Positions 38,259 through 47,873 of a DNA stretch of 64,000 nucleotides are shown in pieces. Source of the DNA: Maribacter huludaoensis (GTDB lineage Bacteria > Bacteroidota > Bacteroidia > Flavobacteriales > Flavobacteriaceae); NCBI RefSeq assembly GCF_029350945.1, contig NZ_JARKMS010000002.1, forward strand, positions 545,984 through 609,983, read 5' to 3'. Both the position numbers and the translations under genes were made by a program. The notes below the pieces were generated by a model. It was not told the DNA's origin, made no database searches, and saw nothing but the letters and a program-made list of their open reading frames with translations. Positions within the stretch are counted from its first letter, which is position 1. The number at the start of each line of letters is the position of its first letter.

Positions 38259-39098
38259 TTATCCTTCTAAAAAAGATATAATCTTTTCGTTTACCCCATC
38301 TTGGTGCATAGAATGCCCAAAACCTTCTGAACTAACTAATTCACTCCCTTTCCAATGTTTATGTACATTAACAGAGGCGTGATAAGGTGCGATCTTATCA
38401 AATTTGTCATGAAAAAGTAAACCTTTCTTTTGGTTGTTCTCCACAAACTTGGAGCTTGAAAATTCTTCTACTGTAAATTTAAATTTATTGTATACTAAGT
38501 TTTTCAATGCTTTTAAAACCTTGTCGTTGAAACCTAGTAAGTTCTTATAATGTGCAAGTATCTCATGAAACTCTGATGGAGAACCAATGGTAACTATTTT
38601 TTCAATCGTTTTATTGGGGTTTAAAGATTCATTATATAAAACAGTCATGCCGCCCATAGAATGCCCTATAACTGTTTTTGGTCTGTATTTGGTTAACATG
38701 TGTTGTACAGTATCTGCATATAAGGGAACATGAAGATTGCTTCCAGAAGAATATCCATGTGCAGGGGCGTCAAATGCTACAATGTTGTAGCCTACCTTTT
38801 GTAATTTGGCTATAAGTTTATGCCAACGCCAAGTGTTACTTTCCCAACCGTGTACCAGTAAAACGGTTTCTTTGTTTCCGTGCCAATTGTATACTTGAAT
38901 ATCATTTTTGTCCAACGATAACACCTCTAATTTGGCATTATCAAGAAATGTCTTTTGATTGGGCAGTACGCGTCCTTTTCTAACTTTTATAAAGACTAAA
39001 AAAGCTTTTTTAGCAGCTTTCTTTGGCGAAAGCCAAACAAGAACGTTGAGGTAAAAACCTATTAATTTAGGGATGAGTTTTTGTAGAAATACCGGCAC
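38259..39098 (-). CDS. Alpha/beta-hydrolase
   Basis: 279 aa. Core features are LLVHGWESNTWRWHKLIAKL (oxyanion region), the nucleophile elbow TVIGHSMGGMTVL, HDKFDKIAPY (acid) and the terminal GFGHSMHQDGVNEKI (His). No signal peptide, but the first 30 residues are hydrophobic and may anchor it in the membrane. Probably a lipase/esterase-type hydrolase with unknown substrate. Confidence 0.88.
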   Translation of the reverse strand: MPVFLQKLIPKLIGFYLNVLVWLSPKKAAKKAFLVFIKVRKGRVLPNQKTFLDNAKLEVLSLDKNDIQVYNWHGNKETVLLVHGWESNTWRWHKLIAKLQKVGYNIVAFDAPAHGYSSGSNLHVPLYADTVQHMLTKYRPKTVIGHSMGGMTVLYNESLNPNKTIEKIVTIGSPSEFHEILAHYKNLLGFNDKVLKALKNLVYNKFKFTVEEFSSSKFVENNQKKGLLFHDKFDKIAPYHASVNVHKHWKGSELVSSEGFGHSMHQDGVNEKIISFLEG

Positions 39099-39165
39099 CT
39101 GCTAAAATTTAAAATATATTACATTATTCTCCTTGAGGATATGAGAAGTGTGGAATTTTAATTGA

Positions 39166-39723
39166 TCAATCCCAGCCTACCATCATATATTTCACTTTGG
39201 CCGCATCCGGTATCTGAACTTCTTCAATGTTATTATTAGCATTATATCTAAGACTTTCTGGAAGCTCCTTTTTGTCAATGGTAAAATAAATATCACTATC
39301 CTTTAGTAGCACCACTACATTATTTAAAGATGTAATAATCTTTTTTATCGGGTAGTTTTCCCGTATTTCTTTAAAAGTGCTCAGTTTTGAAATACCTTTA
39401 GAGGTCTTAAATCTTTCATCATTGATCAACACATTCTGTATGGTGGCAATACTATCGTTATTGGGGGTAAGGGTAAGCAACAATGCACCGGCACCTCTTT
39501 CAAAAATTTTGATTTTACTTGCTCCGCTGCCAATTTTAAGTTTAACGGTATCTTGAACGACGGAATCTTTCTCAAATATTAATTCAACATCACGTGCTAA
39601 ACTTTCTTTTGATAATTTGCCTACTTGGTCACCGGATATTAAAAAATCAGTATTTGTTTCCCCTGCGCAATTAACAAGAATTCCGCAGCATAAAATTAAT
39701 AAAAGGGTGTTTTTAAATCTCAT
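39166..39723 (-). CDS. Hypothetical lipoprotein
   Basis: 185 aa. MRFKNTLLLILCCGILVNC is a signal peptide with lipobox (Cys19). The rest is mixed alpha/beta with STFKEIRENYPIKKIITSLN, reminiscent of proteins that bind or sense surface components, but no family is recognised. It starts 3 bases after the stop of the HerA-like ATPase gene, so it is translated from the same message. Confidence 0.75.
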   Translation of the reverse strand: MRFKNTLLLILCCGILVNCAGETNTDFLISGDQVGKLSKESLARDVELIFEKDSVVQDTVKLKIGSGASKIKIFERGAGALLLTLTPNNDSIATIQNVLINDERFKTSKGISKLSTFKEIRENYPIKKIITSLNNVVVLLKDSDIYFTIDKKELPESLRYNANNNIEEVQIPDAAKVKYMMVGWD

Positions 39724-39726
39724 ATC

Positions 39727-41232
39727 CTATCTCATCACTTTTTTTAATACTCCAAGAACACCTCTAATAAATGTTGCGCTTGTTAATACCTTAATTACGG
39801 GGTTTTGTCTCGTGCTAGCTCTACTGGATGTTTTTCTGGCAGCCGGTTTGTTCTTTTCCTTTTTCGCTAATTTTTCTGCTTTCTCAATTTTTTCGTTCAA
39901 GATTTCATAGGCACTTTCACGATCAATTACCTCTCCATATTTTTTAACCAATGAAGAGCTGTCGATAACTTCTGCCAATTCTTTTTTGGTCAAAACATCC
40001 ATACGGCTCATTGGCGCGCGCAATAATGTTGCAGCTAGTGGAGTTGGTCTACCTTTTTCATCCAAAGCAGAAATTAGAGCTTCACCTATACCTAATGAGG
40101 TAAGCACTTCTTTGGTGTCATAATACTCGGACTCAGGATAGTTTTCTGCAGTCAATTTAATTGCTTTTCTATCTCTGGCGGTAAAAGCCCTTAACGCATG
40201 TTGTACTTTTAAACCTAGTTGAGACAATACATCGTTTGGTACGTCGGTAGGGTTTTGGGTCACAAAATACAAACCGATTCCTTTTGAACGAATCAGTTTT
40301 ACAATACTTTCAATTTGATCTAACAACGCTTTTGAAGCTTCTTTGAAAATTAAATGCGCCTCATCAATAAATAGAATCAATTCTGGCTTGTCGCTATCGC
40401 CCTGTTCTGGGAAGGTATCATATATTTCTGCCAGTAAGCTCAACATAAATGTCGAGAATAATTTAGGTCTATCTTGAATATCGGTCAATCTTAAGATGTT
40501 AATATAGCCTTTGCCTTCTTCGTTAATACGGGTAAGGTCGTTTACATCAAAAGATTTTTCGCCAAAGAACAATTCTGCTCCTTGCTGTTCTAGTTCAATA
40601 ATTTTTCTAAGAATTGCACCGGTTGAACTTGTAGAGATTCTACCATATTCTTTGGTAAAATCAGCTTTACCTGCTCCGGTAGCATATTGTAGAACCTTTT
40701 TAAAATCTTTTAAATCTAACAACGGCATTTTTTGGTCGTCGCAGTATTTGAATACTACCGATACAATACCTGATTGCGTATCTGAAAGGTCAAGAATACG
40801 AGATAACAGTACAGGACCAAATTCAGAGACCGTAGCTCTCAATTTTACGCCATCTTGCTCAGATAATGAAAGAATTTCAACAGGAAAGCTACTTGCCTCA
40901 AAAGGGAAACCAATTTTGGCGTGGCGTTCATCAATTTTTGCATGACCGGGGCTTGGTTGTGCCAAACCACTTAAATCCCCCTTTAAATCCATCAGCATTA
41001 CAGGAATACCTTTGTCAGATAAATTTTCTGCCAATACCTGCAGCGTTTTTGTTTTACCTGTACCTGTAGCACCTGCAATAAGTCCGTGTCTGTTTAATGT
41101 TTTCAACGGAATTTTTACAAAAGCGTCTTTTACAGCTTCGCCATTTAGCATTGCTGCACCCATATTTATATAGTCTCCTTTTGTGGAATATCCTTTTTCT
41201 ATATGGTCAAAAAAATCTTCGGTACCGGCCAT
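39727..41232 (-). CDS. HerA-like ATPase (YjgR/DUF853 family)
   Basis: 501 aa from the ATG at 41232 (MAGTEDFFDHIEKGYSTKGD). The frame is open 13 codons further but that extension looks non-coding. Walker A is GATGTGK (54-60), then LMDLKGDLSGLAQ, and Walker B is LILFIDEAHLIF, with RSKGIGLYFVTQNPTDVPN as the sensor region. E. coli YjgR is the reference relative. The family is related to HerA DNA translocases but its role is not established. Divergent from queE. Confidence 0.9.
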   Translation of the reverse strand: MAGTEDFFDHIEKGYSTKGDYINMGAAMLNGEAVKDAFVKIPLKTLNRHGLIAGATGTGKTKTLQVLAENLSDKGIPVMLMDLKGDLSGLAQPSPGHAKIDERHAKIGFPFEASSFPVEILSLSEQDGVKLRATVSEFGPVLLSRILDLSDTQSGIVSVVFKYCDDQKMPLLDLKDFKKVLQYATGAGKADFTKEYGRISTSSTGAILRKIIELEQQGAELFFGEKSFDVNDLTRINEEGKGYINILRLTDIQDRPKLFSTFMLSLLAEIYDTFPEQGDSDKPELILFIDEAHLIFKEASKALLDQIESIVKLIRSKGIGLYFVTQNPTDVPNDVLSQLGLKVQHALRAFTARDRKAIKLTAENYPESEYYDTKEVLTSLGIGEALISALDEKGRPTPLAATLLRAPMSRMDVLTKKELAEVIDSSSLVKKYGEVIDRESAYEILNEKIEKAEKLAKKEKNKPAARKTSSRASTRQNPVIKVLTSATFIRGVLGVLKKVMR

Positions 41233-41391
41233 GTTATATATTTTCGATAAAAATAGGGGATTTTTAACCAAACCAAAAGACTAGACCAGCCTTAAATATC
41301 ACTACTTTTTAACATTTGATGTGCGAACTGTACGTGCCTGAGTACAGAATTTACCGATGCCGACTTCTTATAGAATTAATGAACTAAAACG

Positions 41392-41399
41392 TATCTTTG
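41392..41399 (+). promoter_or_regulatory. -7 box directly in front of queE
   Basis: TATCTTTG matches TAnnTTTG exactly and ends 4 bases before the queE ATG, which would place the transcript start at or next to the start codon (leaderless). Confidence 0.5.
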
Positions 41400-41403
41400 C
41401 CGA

Positions 41404-42036
41404 ATGAAAAATGCGGAGGTACTTGAGAAAGTGAATAAAGGGGTGTATTTACCATTAATGGAAGAGTTCTACACCATACAGGGCGAAGGTTTCCATAAAG
41501 GGACCGCGGCCTACTTTATTCGTGTAGGTGGGTGTGATGTTGGTTGCCATTGGTGCGATGTAAAAGAGAGCTGGAATGCAGAGACTCATCCGCCAACGGC
41601 TATAGAGCAAATTGTGGATAATGCCGCCAAATATTCAGATACTATTGTTATTACAGGTGGTGAGCCCTTAATGTGGGATATGAGCCCGATTACAAAAGCC
41701 TTAAAGGAAAAGGGCTTAAAAACCCATATAGAAACTTCTGGCGCCTATGAACTATCCGGTGATTGGGATTGGATCTGTCTTTCGCCCAAAAAGAATAAAT
41801 TACCGGAAGGCCGTATCTATGATGAAGCACATGAGCTAAAAGTGATTGTCTATAACAAGCATGATTTAATTTTTGCAGAAGAACAGGCTGCTAAAACGAA
41901 TGCCAATTGTATTTTGTACTTACAGCCAGAGTGGAGTGTACGTGATAAAGTAGTTCCTATGATTGTTGACTATGTAATGAACAACCCAAAATGGAAAGTG
42001 TCATTACAGACCCATAAGTATTTAAATATTCCTTAA
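41404..42036 (+). CDS. queE: 7-carboxy-7-deazaguanine synthase
   Basis: 210 aa, radical-SAM enzyme that makes CDG from carboxy-tetrahydropterin in queuosine (preQ0) synthesis. The substrate loop EEFYTIQGEGFHKGTAAYF is followed by the cluster motif C44-x3-C48-x2-C51 (GGCDVGCHWCD), the Cx3Cx2C form. TGGEPLMWD and SPKKNKLPEG are further family marks. Other queuosine genes are not in the window. Convergent with the next gene with 15 bases between. Confidence 0.95.
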   Translation: MKNAEVLEKVNKGVYLPLMEEFYTIQGEGFHKGTAAYFIRVGGCDVGCHWCDVKESWNAETHPPTAIEQIVDNAAKYSDTIVITGGEPLMWDMSPITKALKEKGLKTHIETSGAYELSGDWDWICLSPKKNKLPEGRIYDEAHELKVIVYNKHDLIFAEEQAAKTNANCILYLQPEWSVRDKVVPMIVDYVMNNPKWKVSLQTHKYLNIP

Positions 42037-42051
42037 AATAGGATTTACTCG

Positions 42052-42954
42052 TTAACGGCCTCCATTAGCTTGAATGTCCAATATACATTCAGCATCCAAG
42101 GCTACTGTGTTGGTGGTCTTTCCGGTATTTTGTTGTAGCAGGTCTAGAACCGAATGTCCAGTTAATCTACAACCAGATTTTACACCGGCTTCATATTGGG
42201 AAAGGGAATTTGCTGTTGAAGATTTTCCTGAAGATCTGCCAAATTGCAATTCGGCGCGCATTAAGCAACCGGCTTGGTTGCAATGGTTGTCAGGTACTAA
42301 TTGCCCATCTTCATTTTCGGATTCAGATTGGTGGTCGTTGACCATTTTAGTTCCTAGGTCTACCAAACCGAATAGATGTCCAAATTCATGGTTCAAGGTC
42401 GTGGTCTCTACATCTGCTTCGCTAATGGAAGTACTTAGGGCGGCCAAATCCCTAACCGTTACTTCATGAATAATCATTGAAGTGTTACGGTAAACAGAAC
42501 CTAACGTTACCAAACCACCATCAAGGTCATCACCTTCAGCAGGGGAATCTGCAAAGTAAATATAGATAGCCAAAGTTCTGCCAGTGTTAAAAGCCGTTCT
42601 ATTGGAAATTTCTAAATCTGCAATTTCTTGTAAAGTAAGTTCATCTTCTGACGGACTGGATAATTCATTATATACCAGTTCAATATCCTCCTTAAAAGTG
42701 TGTTCTTTAAGGTATTCGGTAAAATCTGCCATTGCCTCATCGGTAGGTTTAAAACCGGTAACATAGGCTATTTCAATTAAGAGTTTATCAAAGTTTTCGT
42801 TAGAAAGAATATCTTTTGCTGAATCTCCCGTTGCCAATAAATTAGCACTTTTGTCAACTCTGGTTTCTTGACTTTCATCGTCAGATGAGTTTTTGGAGCA
42901 TGATATGGCAACTGCCAAAATACCTAAAAACAAAATTCTTCTTAACTTATACAT
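42052..42954 (-). CDS. Metzincin-like zinc metalloprotease lipoprotein
   Basis: 300 aa. MYKLRRILFLGILAVAISC is a lipoprotein signal (Cys19). The zinc site is NHEFGHLFGLVDLG, with H189, E190, H193, G196 and D199, the HExxHxxGxxD pattern. An acidic linker (SKNSSDDESQE) follows the lipid anchor. Cysteines in DNHCNQAGCLMR and CRLTGHS may form a disulphide. The CLMR at the expected Met-turn distance supports a metzincin. Membrane-anchored peptidase, substrate unknown. Confidence 0.85.
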   Translation of the reverse strand: MYKLRRILFLGILAVAISCSKNSSDDESQETRVDKSANLLATGDSAKDILSNENFDKLLIEIAYVTGFKPTDEAMADFTEYLKEHTFKEDIELVYNELSSPSEDELTLQEIADLEISNRTAFNTGRTLAIYIYFADSPAEGDDLDGGLVTLGSVYRNTSMIIHEVTVRDLAALSTSISEADVETTTLNHEFGHLFGLVDLGTKMVNDHQSESENEDGQLVPDNHCNQAGCLMRAELQFGRSSGKSSTANSLSQYEAGVKSGCRLTGHSVLDLLQQNTGKTTNTVALDAECILDIQANGGR

Positions 42955-43000
42955 GCCAATTATTTTCTCTACATAGCATAACGATAAAATAGGTAACCTA

Positions 43001-43714
43001 TTACTTCATATGCGTTAATCTAGCTAAATAGTCGTAATGTTCACCTTCCATTACAAGTTCGCATGTTAAATTATTATAATTTGCCGCTCTTTGCAGGGTA
43101 TTATAGTCTACATATAGCCATGGAAACAATTCGCTTTTTTCGTTTTTATATTCCATACTAAAGTTTACCTCGCCGTAATAATTAACATTATCGGGAATCC
43201 AATAGCCGCCATCCTCATCATTTTCAAACATGTAGATAATATCGCTGGAATCGAGAAGAATTTGTCCGTTGTCTTTTAAGAGGGATTTTAATTTTGTAAA
43301 AAATTGGTCAAGTCCTGCCAATGTGCCTGCCAAGCCTACGCCGTTCATTAAGATTAAAATAGTATCGAATTTATCACCTTCGTAATTAAGAAGTTCAGTG
43401 TGTGCAATATTTTTGAGTCCGCGTATAGCACTAACTTCGGTAGCACCTTTAGAAGCATCTAGCCCAATAACGGAAAATCCTTTTTCTTGTAAATACAGAC
43501 TATGGCTACCGGCACCACAACCTATATCAAGTACTTCGCCTTTGCACAATTGTAATGCCTTTTGCTCCAATTCCGGCATTTCTTCAAATGTCCTGAACAT
43601 ATAGGGCAGTGGCAAAACATCTTCTTCTTGAAGCGATGAATGTGTGGTAATATCTTCGGTGTAGTTACCGTTTTGATAATCTAAAAGTGCCGTTCCTAAA
43701 ATGTCCTTGTCCAA
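43001..43714 (-). CDS. Class I SAM-dependent methyltransferase
   Basis: 237 aa. Motif I is VLDIGCGAGSHSLYL, with GFSVIGLDAS as the acidic strand-2 end and FDTILILMNGVGLAG as motif post-II. The only credible start is TTG at 43714 (reading MDKDILGTALLDYQNG); no ATG occurs upstream in frame before the stop. Substrate unknown. Divergent from the YkgJ-type gene. Confidence 0.85.
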   Translation of the reverse strand: MDKDILGTALLDYQNGNYTEDITTHSSLQEEDVLPLPYMFRTFEEMPELEQKALQLCKGEVLDIGCGAGSHSLYLQEKGFSVIGLDASKGATEVSAIRGLKNIAHTELLNYEGDKFDTILILMNGVGLAGTLAGLDQFFTKLKSLLKDNGQILLDSSDIIYMFENDEDGGYWIPDNVNYYGEVNFSMEYKNEKSELFPWLYVDYNTLQRAANYNNLTCELVMEGEHYDYLARLTHMK

Positions 43715-43789
43715 AATTCTAGTATTTCTGTCTGCAAAAGTCTCGATTTTTGGTACTACTTTCCTAGTTTTGAAGAATTAATTTGATAC

Positions 43790-44281
43790 ATGGAAGAGGT
43801 TTTACGTCAATTGCCCAAAAAGGCAAGGGAAAAACATAATGAAAATAAAAAGTTCTTTGCCAAACTAGGGAAAAAACCGCCAAAAGATTTGGACTATACC
43901 ATGCAAGAACTGCATGAGGCGGAATTTGATCGTACCGATTGCCTAACCTGTGCCAATTGCTGTAAAACTACGGGGCCATTGTTTACCAATACGGATGTGG
44001 AACGAATTTCAAAATCTTTCCGAATGAAACCACAGAAGTTCATTGAAAGCTATTTGCGTATAGATGAGGAGAACGATTATGTGTTACAGCAATTACCCTG
44101 TACTTTTTTGGGAGCGGATAATTACTGTTCTATCTATGATGTACGTCCCAAGGCATGTCGAGAATTTCCGCATACGGATAGAAAGAAGTTTCAGCAAATT
44201 AGTAATCTTACCTTAAAAAATGTGGCTATTTGTCCTGCTGCTTATAATATTGTAGAGGAGATGAAGAAGTTGATGAAGTAA
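43790..44281 (+). CDS. YkgJ-family cysteine-cluster protein
   Basis: 163 aa. The metal or Fe-S type cysteine cluster is DCLTCANCCKTTGPLF followed by LPCTFLGADNYCSIYD and PKACREFPHTD, the classic YkgJ/UPF0153 pattern. The role of the family is poorly known. It lies 25 bases upstream of the DTW-domain gene. Both bind metal or iron-sulphur clusters, so co-expression is plausible. Confidence 0.88.
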   Translation: MEEVLRQLPKKAREKHNENKKFFAKLGKKPPKDLDYTMQELHEAEFDRTDCLTCANCCKTTGPLFTNTDVERISKSFRMKPQKFIESYLRIDEENDYVLQQLPCTFLGADNYCSIYDVRPKACREFPHTDRKKFQQISNLTLKNVAICPAAYNIVEEMKKLMK

Positions 44282-44306
44282 GTAGAATTTTCAAAATAAA
44301 TTAAGA

Positions 44307-45029
44307 TTGCTGGTTGATATAATTAATCCAAGAGTAAAATGTTACCAATGCATGAGACCTTCAAGTACCTGTATTTGTGAACATATTAGTGCCATAAAAA
44401 CAAAAACACGTTTTATTATATTAATGCACCCTAAGGAGTATAAAAAGGAAAGGAACGGTACAGGCTACATGACGAATCTTCAACTTGAAAATTCTGAAAT
44501 AATAGTGGGCGTAGATTTTAGTGATAATACTCGTGTAAATGAATTACTGGACAGTAATGAAAATTCATTTTTACTTTACCCGGGTAAAAACAGTTTTAAC
44601 CTATCTCAAAGAAGTAGTGCTGAAATGCATAATTTTATCGGATATGGTGCAAATATCTTCATTCTTGATGGTACCTGGCCCTGTGCTAGAAAGATGCTTA
44701 AATTGAGTAAGAACCTGCATAAGTTAAATAGGGTTAGTTTTGATAATAGCATAGCATCAAAATTCATCATCAAACAACAACCAGAAGCACTTTGTCTTAG
44801 TACCATAGAATCGGTCTACACCGTTTTAAACTTGTTGAATAAAGGAACGATTGAACAATGTGATACGGCGGACTTCCTAGTCCCGTTTGAAAAAATGATC
44901 GAACATCAACTTGATTATATGCTAAACCCAAGTAATAAAAATTATCGCTACGGTGCTAGTTTAGAGATTGCTCCCAAAATCAGGTATAAGACAAATACCG
45001 AAAGAAATGTTGTTTTTGAATTAGATTAG
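44307..45029 (+). CDS. DTW-domain tRNA-uridine aminocarboxypropyltransferase
   Basis: 240 aa. It has the N-terminal cysteine cluster CYQCMRPSSTCIC, ILMHPKEYKKERNGTGYM, and the eponymous motif in LDGTWPCARKMLKLS. Enzymes of this family (E. coli TapT, human DTWD1/2) add an aminocarboxypropyl group to uridine in tRNA. The start is TTG at 44307; there is no ATG between the in-frame stop at 44283 and the cysteine cluster. Confidence 0.88.
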   Translation: MLVDIINPRVKCYQCMRPSSTCICEHISAIKTKTRFIILMHPKEYKKERNGTGYMTNLQLENSEIIVGVDFSDNTRVNELLDSNENSFLLYPGKNSFNLSQRSSAEMHNFIGYGANIFILDGTWPCARKMLKLSKNLHKLNRVSFDNSIASKFIIKQQPEALCLSTIESVYTVLNLLNKGTIEQCDTADFLVPFEKMIEHQLDYMLNPSNKNYRYGASLEIAPKIRYKTNTERNVVFELD

Positions 45030-45080
45030 CTAATAGTTTTTTATCTACCCCAGATATACTATTCAACCAAAACTTTATTG

Positions 45081-45581
45081 ATGAAACGTACCCTTTATTT
45101 TTCTTTATTGATGATTTCCTTATTGGTAACCTATACTTCCGTTGCGCAAGAAGATTTTAGAAACACTGAGGTTGTAAATACTGTTTTTAATGCCCTGAAA
45201 ACTCAGAGTGAAAAGGAATTTTTAAAAATTTTACCTACTAAAAACGAAGTGGAGTATTTGATTCCAATGGTCAAAAATGCTCAGCCTAATGAAAATATTC
45301 CGTCTGTAGATGTTATAATCTTAAACTTTGAAAATAAAGCTATTGAAAACTTTAGAAAAATAAGTGAAAGAGGTAGCTCTTTTGGGGTGTTGTGGAAAGA
45401 TATCATTTTAGAAAAAGTAAGTTTTAAGAGTAATCCTGAAAATAATTTGCCTATTGAAAGGGGAAGTATAACCTTAGCGTGTTCAAATAAGGACAAGAAC
45501 TTTCTGATTGTTTTGAAAAAAGTATATAAAATACAAGATACCTGGAGGGTGATGGATTCAATAAAATTTACCCTTTTGTAA
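45081..45581 (+). CDS. Exported hypothetical protein
   Basis: 166 aa from the ATG at 45081 (a TTG precedes it by one codon). MKRTLYFSLLMISLLVTYTS plus VAQ is a signal peptide. The remainder is one small alpha/beta domain (FNALKTQSEKEFLKILPTKN; KKVYKIQDTWRVMDSIKF) like the snoaL/DUF4878-type folds seen in many Bacteroidetes exported proteins, but the resemblance is too weak to name. Single gene. Confidence 0.7.
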   Translation: MKRTLYFSLLMISLLVTYTSVAQEDFRNTEVVNTVFNALKTQSEKEFLKILPTKNEVEYLIPMVKNAQPNENIPSVDVIILNFENKAIENFRKISERGSSFGVLWKDIILEKVSFKSNPENNLPIERGSITLACSNKDKNFLIVLKKVYKIQDTWRVMDSIKFTLL

Positions 45582-45773
45582 TATTTTATGCTTTTTGCGT
45601 AATTGACTGATTATTTCTTAAAATCAAATTTTACAATTTAAAATCAACAAAAGTTTATTATATTGGGTGGTTAGTTGCGAATTTATCATAATTCATATTT
45701 TTTATTGACGATACAATAATTGTGTGTTAGAAAGTTTATTTGTGGCTCATAACTTAAACGACTCACTCATTTC

Positions 45774-46646
45774 ATGGAACAGATTATAACATATTTTGAA
45801 TCAATCCCTGCAGCGCACAGATCACTTATTTTGGTTGGTGGAATTACATTTTTTTGGATACTAGAGGGCATAGTACCACTATTTAACGGTAGCTATAACA
45901 AATGGAAACACTCGGTTCCTAATTTCTTTTTTACACTTACTACGATAGTTATCAATTTCCCATTAGCGTTTTTGTTGCTAAAAACATCAGATTGGGCAGT
46001 TGCCAATGAATTCGGTATCATTAATTGGTTACCGGAAATGCCTTTATGGGCTTATGTATTTTTAGGTGTTGCCTTGCTTGACCTTATAGGGGCATATTTG
46101 GCGCACTTGGTAGAGCACCGTGTAAAACCGTTGTGGATGGTTCATTTGGTGCACCATACGGATCATAATGTTGATACTACCACAGCAAATAGACATCATC
46201 CTTTAGAGAGTTTAATTCGTTATATTTTTACTTTGGTGGGTGTATTTGTAGTTGGTGCTCCTGTAGGCATAATTATGTTGTACCAAAGTCTTTCGGTAGT
46301 ATTATCACAGTTCAATCATGCCAATATTAAATTGCCAAAAAGTGTGGACAAAGCTATTAGTTGGGTGTTGATTTCTCCAGATATGCATAAAGTACATCAT
46401 CACTACGTGTTACCATATACAGATTCTAATTACGGTAATATCTTTTCTTGGTGGGATCGTTTGTTCGGTACCTACATGCATTTAGATCGAGAGAAAATTA
46501 TCTACGGCGTAGACACTTTCCCAGATGAGGTGGCCAACGGTCAAATTAGCTCATTGTTGAAATATCCATTTGTGGGGTATAGGAAACCTACTACAGATGG
46601 TAGTAACCTAGCGGATGTGGTTAATGAACAGCCTTTAGTAAAGTAG
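45774..46646 (+). CDS. Sterol desaturase/fatty-acid hydroxylase family protein
   Basis: 290 aa integral membrane di-iron enzyme. Three or more hydrophobic segments precede the histidine boxes: HLVEHRVKPLW, HLVHHTDHNVD, RHHPLE and HKVHHHYVLPYTDSNYG. These are the eight-histidine pattern of the family. Substrates range from sterols to lipid chains. In flavobacteria a lipid is likely, but this is not shown. Its 3' end overlaps the convergent NamZ gene by 12 bases. Confidence 0.92.
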   Translation: MEQIITYFESIPAAHRSLILVGGITFFWILEGIVPLFNGSYNKWKHSVPNFFFTLTTIVINFPLAFLLLKTSDWAVANEFGIINWLPEMPLWAYVFLGVALLDLIGAYLAHLVEHRVKPLWMVHLVHHTDHNVDTTTANRHHPLESLIRYIFTLVGVFVVGAPVGIIMLYQSLSVVLSQFNHANIKLPKSVDKAISWVLISPDMHKVHHHYVLPYTDSNYGNIFSWWDRLFGTYMHLDREKIIYGVDTFPDEVANGQISSLLKYPFVGYRKPTTDGSNLADVVNEQPLVK

Positions 46647-47873
46647 ATACTTTGTCCTTATTTTTTTAAACTTTTCAATGTCTTTTTGCCAAGTTGCTTT
46701 AATTTCGGCATTAGTGGCACCAGCTTCAATTTGTTTTTGAAGTCTATTATTGCCTGCGTGTTTGGTAAATCCGCTCGTTAAAAAGAATTTACTTTTGTCC
46801 AAGGTATTGGTATAGGCGTCAATAATAAAATCCATTGTTACTTCGTTCATTCGTTCGGTTCTCGATAAATCTTTGCCGTAACAAAGTTTCCCCTCTTCCT
46901 TTGGGTATTTAGAACCAAAATTTGGTTTGGGAGTATAGGTGAAATCATACACTTTTGAATCTAAAAATGACGCTCCATAACGTTGAAACTGAAACTCCGT
47001 TCCACGCCCGGCATTGATATTGGTGCCTTCTAACATTCCTAAACTCGGGTATAGGGTAATTGAAGTATCGTTAGGCAAGTTTGGCGAAGGTCTAATGGGT
47101 AAACTGTAGAACATGTCATGCGTCCAGTTTTCTAGCGGAATTACTGTAAGATTTACTTTTTTATTTCCTTCAAGCCACATTTCTTCATTGATCATATTTG
47201 CATATTCACCAATGGTCATACCATACACTAAAGGTATTTGGGTCATGCCAAGAAAAGAAGTGTGTTCTGCCTCCATCGTTGGCCCATCTACATAATGTGC
47301 GTTCGGGTTTGGTCTATCCAATACCAAAACGGGAATACCTTTTTCTGCACAAGCCTCCATCACTAATTGCATGGTAGAAATATAGGTGTAAAAACGAACG
47401 CCCACATCTTGTATATCGAACAGTACTAAGTCTAATCCCTCTAATTGATCCTGGTTTGGTTTTCTGTTTTTACCGTGTAAGGATATCAGTTCTAGCCCTG
47501 TCTTTATGTCTTTGCTATTGTTTACGTGTTCGCCTGCATCAAAATTCCCCCTAAATCCGTGTTCTGGGGCAAAAACGTGTTTAATGTCCACACCTAAAGA
47601 TAGTAGGCTATCAACCAAATGGGTGTGACCTTCTGGTTTAAAAATGACACTGGTCTGGTTGGCGACAACGGCTATTTTTTTTCCTTTTAAAATTGGTAGA
47701 TAGGCTTCCGTACGGTTAGCGGATACAACTATTTCTTTTTTCTCTTGTACTATTTGTGGCTCGGTTTGGCTTTGCGTGCGCTCGGCTACATTTTCGGAAT
47801 CGTTTCCGCAAGTAGCCAATACCAAAAACCATAATAAAACTGTACTTTTGAAATTGGATAAAAATAACATCAT
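46635..47873 (-). CDS. NamZ-like exo-beta-N-acetylmuramidase (DUF1343), lipoprotein
   Basis: 412 aa. A lipoprotein signal ends at Cys22 (WFLVLATC). The DUF1343 body has KKIAVVANQTSVIF, FAPEHGFRGNFDAGEHV, LVLFDIQDVGVRFYTYISTM, VLDRPNPNAHYVDGP and GRGTEFQFQRYGA. Characterised members (Bacillus and Tannerella NamZ) remove terminal MurNAc from peptidoglycan fragments during cell-wall recycling. The start codon abuts that of the divergent permease gene with no bases between. Confidence 0.9.
   Translation of the reverse strand: MMLFLSNFKSTVLLWFLVLATCGNDSENVAERTQSQTEPQIVQEKKEIVVSANRTEAYLPILKGKKIAVVANQTSVIFKPEGHTHLVDSLLSLGVDIKHVFAPEHGFRGNFDAGEHVNNSKDIKTGLELISLHGKNRKPNQDQLEGLDLVLFDIQDVGVRFYTYISTMQLVMEACAEKGIPVLVLDRPNPNAHYVDGPTMEAEHTSFLGMTQIPLVYGMTIGEYANMINEEMWLEGNKKVNLTVIPLENWTHDMFYSLPIRPSPNLPNDTSITLYPSLGMLEGTNINAGRGTEFQFQRYGASFLDSKVYDFTYTPKPNFGSKYPKEEGKLCYGKDLSRTERMNEVTMDFIIDAYTNTLDKSKFFLTSGFTKHAGNNRLQKQIEAGATNAEIKATWQKDIEKFKKIRTKYLLY

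Noticed and set aside
39617-39910. Plus-strand frame of 97 codons opposite the HerA-like ATPase gene 3' end
   Set aside because: It overlaps two genes with convincing lipobox and ATPase motifs on the other strand.
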